From assembly GCF_001698205.1 (NCBI RefSeq), contig NZ_CP016591.1, positions 2,542,001 through 2,606,000 on the forward strand: a DNA stretch of 64,000 nucleotides, in the 5' to 3' direction. Positions within the stretch are counted from its first letter, which is position 1, and every line of letters begins with the position of its first letter. Positions 61,542-64,000 of the stretch are shown here, in pieces. The notes under the pieces are model-generated. The model searched no databases, was not told the origin of the DNA, and worked only from the letters and a program-made list of their open reading frames with translations. The translations under genes and the position numbers were made by a program. Source of the DNA: Tsuneonella dongtanensis (GTDB lineage: Bacteria; Pseudomonadota; Alphaproteobacteria; Sphingomonadales; Sphingomonadaceae).

Positions 61542-64000
61542 TGGTTTTCTCCCCCTGCGTCGTCTTCGTTGACGGCCGACCCCAGCAGGGCAGGGTTGCC
61601 TGCGCCCGAAACGGGCTCGACCACATTGGCATCCGGGTTCAGCGGCCGCGTGTTGATCAGCGGTGCGGGCGGAGCGATCGGCGAGGAGGCGCTTTCGCCC
61701 TCACCCTCTTCCTCCGCGCTTTCGCTTTCGCCGGACGTGTCCTCGCCTTCATCCGCGCTCGCCGCCTCGGGCGCGCTGGGGGCATCCGCAAGGACCGAAG
61801 TGATTGCCAGGGCGATCTCGCTCGAAACCGAAGCGACCGGATCCGTCGCCCCGTTCGCGCAAACGCTGCCCAGGAACAGGCAGCTGTTGAGCTGGCTAGT
61901 GCTGCTGAATCCGGCAAACTGTTCGCTGTCGGGCGTCGGATCGGCCTGGACGAGCGCGAACGCACCCACCCCGGTTGCGGTCCCCGTGCTCGTCCGGAAC
62001 TGACCGTTGATCACGATCTCGACGCCGCCCGTCGGCGGGCTATCCGGAGCAATGACTTCGCTGTTGTCGAACGTCGTCAGGAAGCCGGCCGGGGTCAGGA
62101 CGGTGCCGGTGTTCTGGATGTAGAACGTGTTCCCAGGATAGATTTCCAGCCCGAATGCGTTGAGTACGCCCTCGGGTCGAGCGACGGTCAAGGGCGTATT
62201 GATGTCGGCGATATGGCCGACGTACCGCGGATCGGCGCGCAGTTTGGTGAGGATTTCGTCGCTGGCGACATGAATGTTGTCGGCTTCGATGTAGACCACA
62301 CCGCCGAGGCCGCCCGAACTGTCCGCAAGCTTGATCGAACCTTGTACGGCTTCGAGTTCGACAGTCCCGGACAGCAGTGCCAGCGACGTGGTCGGCGTGA
62401 AACCGGTCCCGCTGATCGCGCCGGAGACCCTCAGGATGCCCGCAGGTACTTCAGTCGCGGTATCACCGGTAGCGAGGATCAAAGTTCCGTCGGCTCCGTA
62501 CAGCTGGTCGCCGGTCACCGTCAGGTTGCCGACCGTCATGTCGGTCGCCTGTGCCGTATCGACACCGACGATCGCGATCTCGCCGGAGCGGATCCGTCCG
62601 AACTCCGCGTTGTCGAGGACGTATCCGGTCTGGGACGAACTTGCCCCGTCGCCGACGAAAACCCCCGCGGAGTTGATCGATTCGAGCAGCACTTCGCCGT
62701 TCGTTGAAAGTGCATCCAGCGAACCGGTCGAGGCGATGACGATGTCGTTAGACAGGATATCGATCTTGCGGGGGGCGCGCCACGCGCCGTTGACCGTCGC
62801 CACGCCGCCGAGATCGAAATCGATGGAGTCGGATGCCGTGATCGCCAGGCCGGTAAGCGAACCGGTGGCGGCACCGAAGATGCTGCCGGTCTGAATCGCG
62901 CCGCCGAAGGTCACCGACCCACCGATCGCCGTCGGCTGGGTTTTGAAGATCGGCAGCGGCCCGGAAGGCCCACGGAACGCCTGGAAGACGTTAGTCGTCG
63001 AAGTGACCATCGACGAGTTGCCGAAGTAGATCGCGCCCGTCGGCGCTGCGATGGAGCCCGTCGTCAGGTTGCCGCCGGTCAGCAGAAGGACGTCACGTCC
63101 GGCAAGATTGCCGGTCGTGATCGCGCCGGTCGTCTGGATTCCCAAGTCGCCCGGTGTCGTGATCGCACCGGTCGTGACGGGGCCGACCGAACTACCGATC
63201 GCCACCTTGCCTGCGGCCGGCCCCGATCCCGTGGTGGTCAGGTTCCCGGTCGATATCGCTCCGCCCGAAACGATGGTGATCCGGTCGTCCGAATCGATGG
63301 CCAAGGTGGTTAGGCCCTGGCCGGCATTCAAGAGCACGTTGACGGCGTCGAGGGCGCCGGTGGAGATCGTGCCGCTGGCCGCGAGGTTCAGAAAGCCACC
63401 GGATGTGATGTTACCGGTGAGAAGCGAACCGTTGATGTTGAGCGCCCACCCGCCCGGGAAAACGAAGTTCGCGTAGGCCAGCAAGTCCTGCCCGGTGTTG
63501 ATGACCGGCGTTGCACCGAGGTTGAACGTACCCAGCGTGGTGGGCCGCATCGCCGGCAGTACGAAATTGCCGGCACTGAGAGACAGCGAACCCGCGTTGA
63601 CGGTCGACGTGTCGAGCGTGACGAGCATCTGTCCGGGGGTGCTGACGCTGAGCGCGCTGGCGATGTTGACGGTCGATTGCGACACGTTGATGTCGAACGG
63701 CTCGGGGGCGACCGTGACCTGCGTTGGTACCGGAACGCCCGTCGTGGTGTCCTGCACCTGCAATACGGTGGCGACGACGTTGGGCGGCAGGTCACCAGCA
63801 GTCGTCATCGAAAGACTGTTCAGCGACACGTCGGACTGGCGGATAAAGAACCCGCGCTCGCTACCGAAGGCTGCGGAATAGAACGATCGTCCGTCCACGG
63901 CGCCGGTGCCACCGATGCCGTCCGCAACGAAGATCAGGTTGTTGGCAGTGAGAGAACCACGCTCGGTCCGCTCGAACCGCTGCGTGACCGCTACACTGAG
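61538..64000 (-). CDS. Haemagglutinin-like beta-helix exoprotein, C-terminal 820 residues
   Basis: The frame is open to the window edge, so the N-terminus (signal and secretion domain) is missing. The visible part is Gly/Thr/Ser-rich with irregular short repeats of the type TTGxI/L (GAITTPGDLGIQTTGAITTG, NLAGRDVLLLTGGNLTTG), typical of right-handed beta-helices in two-partner-secretion adhesins. Near the end a Cys pair (NSCLFLGSVCANG) is followed by an acidic linker (ADEGEDTSGESESAEEEGEG) and a tail PLNPDANVVEPVSGAGNPAL. Arg and Lys are scarce, as usual in secreted beta-helices. It is translationally coupled to the CHAT gene. The partner transporter, if any, lies outside the window. Confidence 0.82.
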   Translation of the reverse strand, partial: LSVAVTQRFERTERGSLTANNLIFVADGIGGTGAVDGRSFYSAAFGSERGFFIRQSDVSLNSLSMTTAGDLPPNVVATVLQVQDTTTGVPVPTQVTVAPEPFDINVSQSTVNIASALSVSTPGQMLVTLDTSTVNAGSLSLSAGNFVLPAMRPTTLGTFNLGATPVINTGQDLLAYANFVFPGGWALNINGSLLTGNITSGGFLNLAASGTISTGALDAVNVLLNAGQGLTTLAIDSDDRITIVSGGAISTGNLTTTGSGPAAGKVAIGSSVGPVTTGAITTPGDLGIQTTGAITTGNLAGRDVLLLTGGNLTTGSIAAPTGAIYFGNSSMVTSTTNVFQAFRGPSGPLPIFKTQPTAIGGSVTFGGAIQTGSIFGAATGSLTGLAITASDSIDFDLGGVATVNGAWRAPRKIDILSNDIVIASTGSLDALSTNGEVLLESINSAGVFVGDGASSSQTGYVLDNAEFGRIRSGEIAIVGVDTAQATDMTVGNLTVTGDQLYGADGTLILATGDTATEVPAGILRVSGAISGTGFTPTTSLALLSGTVELEAVQGSIKLADSSGGLGGVVYIEADNIHVASDEILTKLRADPRYVGHIADINTPLTVARPEGVLNAFGLEIYPGNTFYIQNTGTVLTPAGFLTTFDNSEVIAPDSPPTGGVEIVINGQFRTSTGTATGVGAFALVQADPTPDSEQFAGFSSTSQLNSCLFLGSVCANGATDPVASVSSEIALAITSVLADAPSAPEAASADEGEDTSGESESAEEEGEGESASSPIAPPAPLINTRPLNPDANVVEPVSGAGNPALLGSAVNEDDAGGENQ

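Noticed and set aside
1-64000. CRISPR arrays, insertion sequences, prophage genes, rRNA operons
   Set aside because: No regularly spaced repeats, transposase or integrase motifs, phage structural genes or rRNA sequences were seen.
61538-64000. A conventional autotransporter with a C-terminal barrel
   Set aside because: The C-terminus is an acidic, disordered-looking linker and tail, not an amphipathic barrel ending in Phe or Trp.

Overview
This 64 kb window of roughly 65 % GC looks like chromosomal DNA of an alphaproteobacterium, most probably of the Sphingomonadales (Erythrobacteraceae-like). This is inferred from gene content and order. It has a CysN-CysC fusion, a complete OxyR, a long ccmC-to-ccmI block, and a bamA-skp-fabZ cluster without lpxD, lpxA or lpxB, as expected of bacteria that carry glycosphingolipids instead of lipopolysaccharide. 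No transposase, phage, CRISPR or rRNA sequence was seen. Genes are dense, with many 1-4 base overlaps.

Layout. 1-2.3 kb: start of a glycogen phosphorylase (minus) facing away from malQ. 2.4-6.8 kb: an operon for sulfate activation (cysD, cysNC, cysQ) ending in purU. 6.8-13.2 kb: a secreted esterase, a one-gene islet (DUF3500 protein) lying between a tRNA-Met gene and a decayed copy of that tRNA's 3' half, a membrane cNMP-binding-fold protein, a 2H phosphoesterase and a secreted alkylsulfatase. 13.2-15.8 kb: acpP-fabF-mltG. 16-23.4 kb: a stress protein with a strong EcfG-type promoter, aspS, rnd, a ParDE-like toxin-antitoxin pair, oxyR, a lipoprotein and a degenerate cold-shock protein. 23.4-32.4 kb: pgsA, a lysophospholipid-transporter-like MFS protein, an EVE protein, a GGDEF-EAL protein, then dapF-mtaB-ftsY-yciB. 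32.2-40.5 kb: kup with a small partner gene, the ccmCDEFGHI cytochrome c maturation operon, a leucine-dehydrogenase-like gene and tRNA-His. 40.6-55.1 kb: a 2OG oxygenase/MOSC pair, then the translation and envelope cluster read on the minus strand as rpsB-tsf // pyrH-frr-uppS-cdsA-dxr-rseP-bamA-skp-fabZ and rpmE. Two plus-strand hydrolase genes interrupt it between tsf and pyrH. 55.4-58.4 kb: psd-pssA and a KAS III-like synthase. 58.5-64 kb: a two-gene unit with a long secreted beta-helix (haemagglutinin-like) protein, cut by the window end, and a secreted TPR-CHAT (caspase-like) protein.

How the genes work together. Much of the window serves the cell envelope. bamA, skp and rseP cover outer-membrane protein assembly and quality control. 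cdsA, pssA, psd and pgsA make phospholipid head groups. acpP, fabF and fabZ make acyl chains. uppS, dxr, dapF and mltG serve isoprenoid and peptidoglycan synthesis. The ccm block matures c-type cytochromes. The accessory interest lies in the tRNA-flanked DUF3500 islet (8613-9927), the short-antitoxin TA pair (20715-21157), the residue-depleted cold-shock-like protein (23091-23345) and above all the beta-helix/CHAT pair at the right end, whose function is not established.
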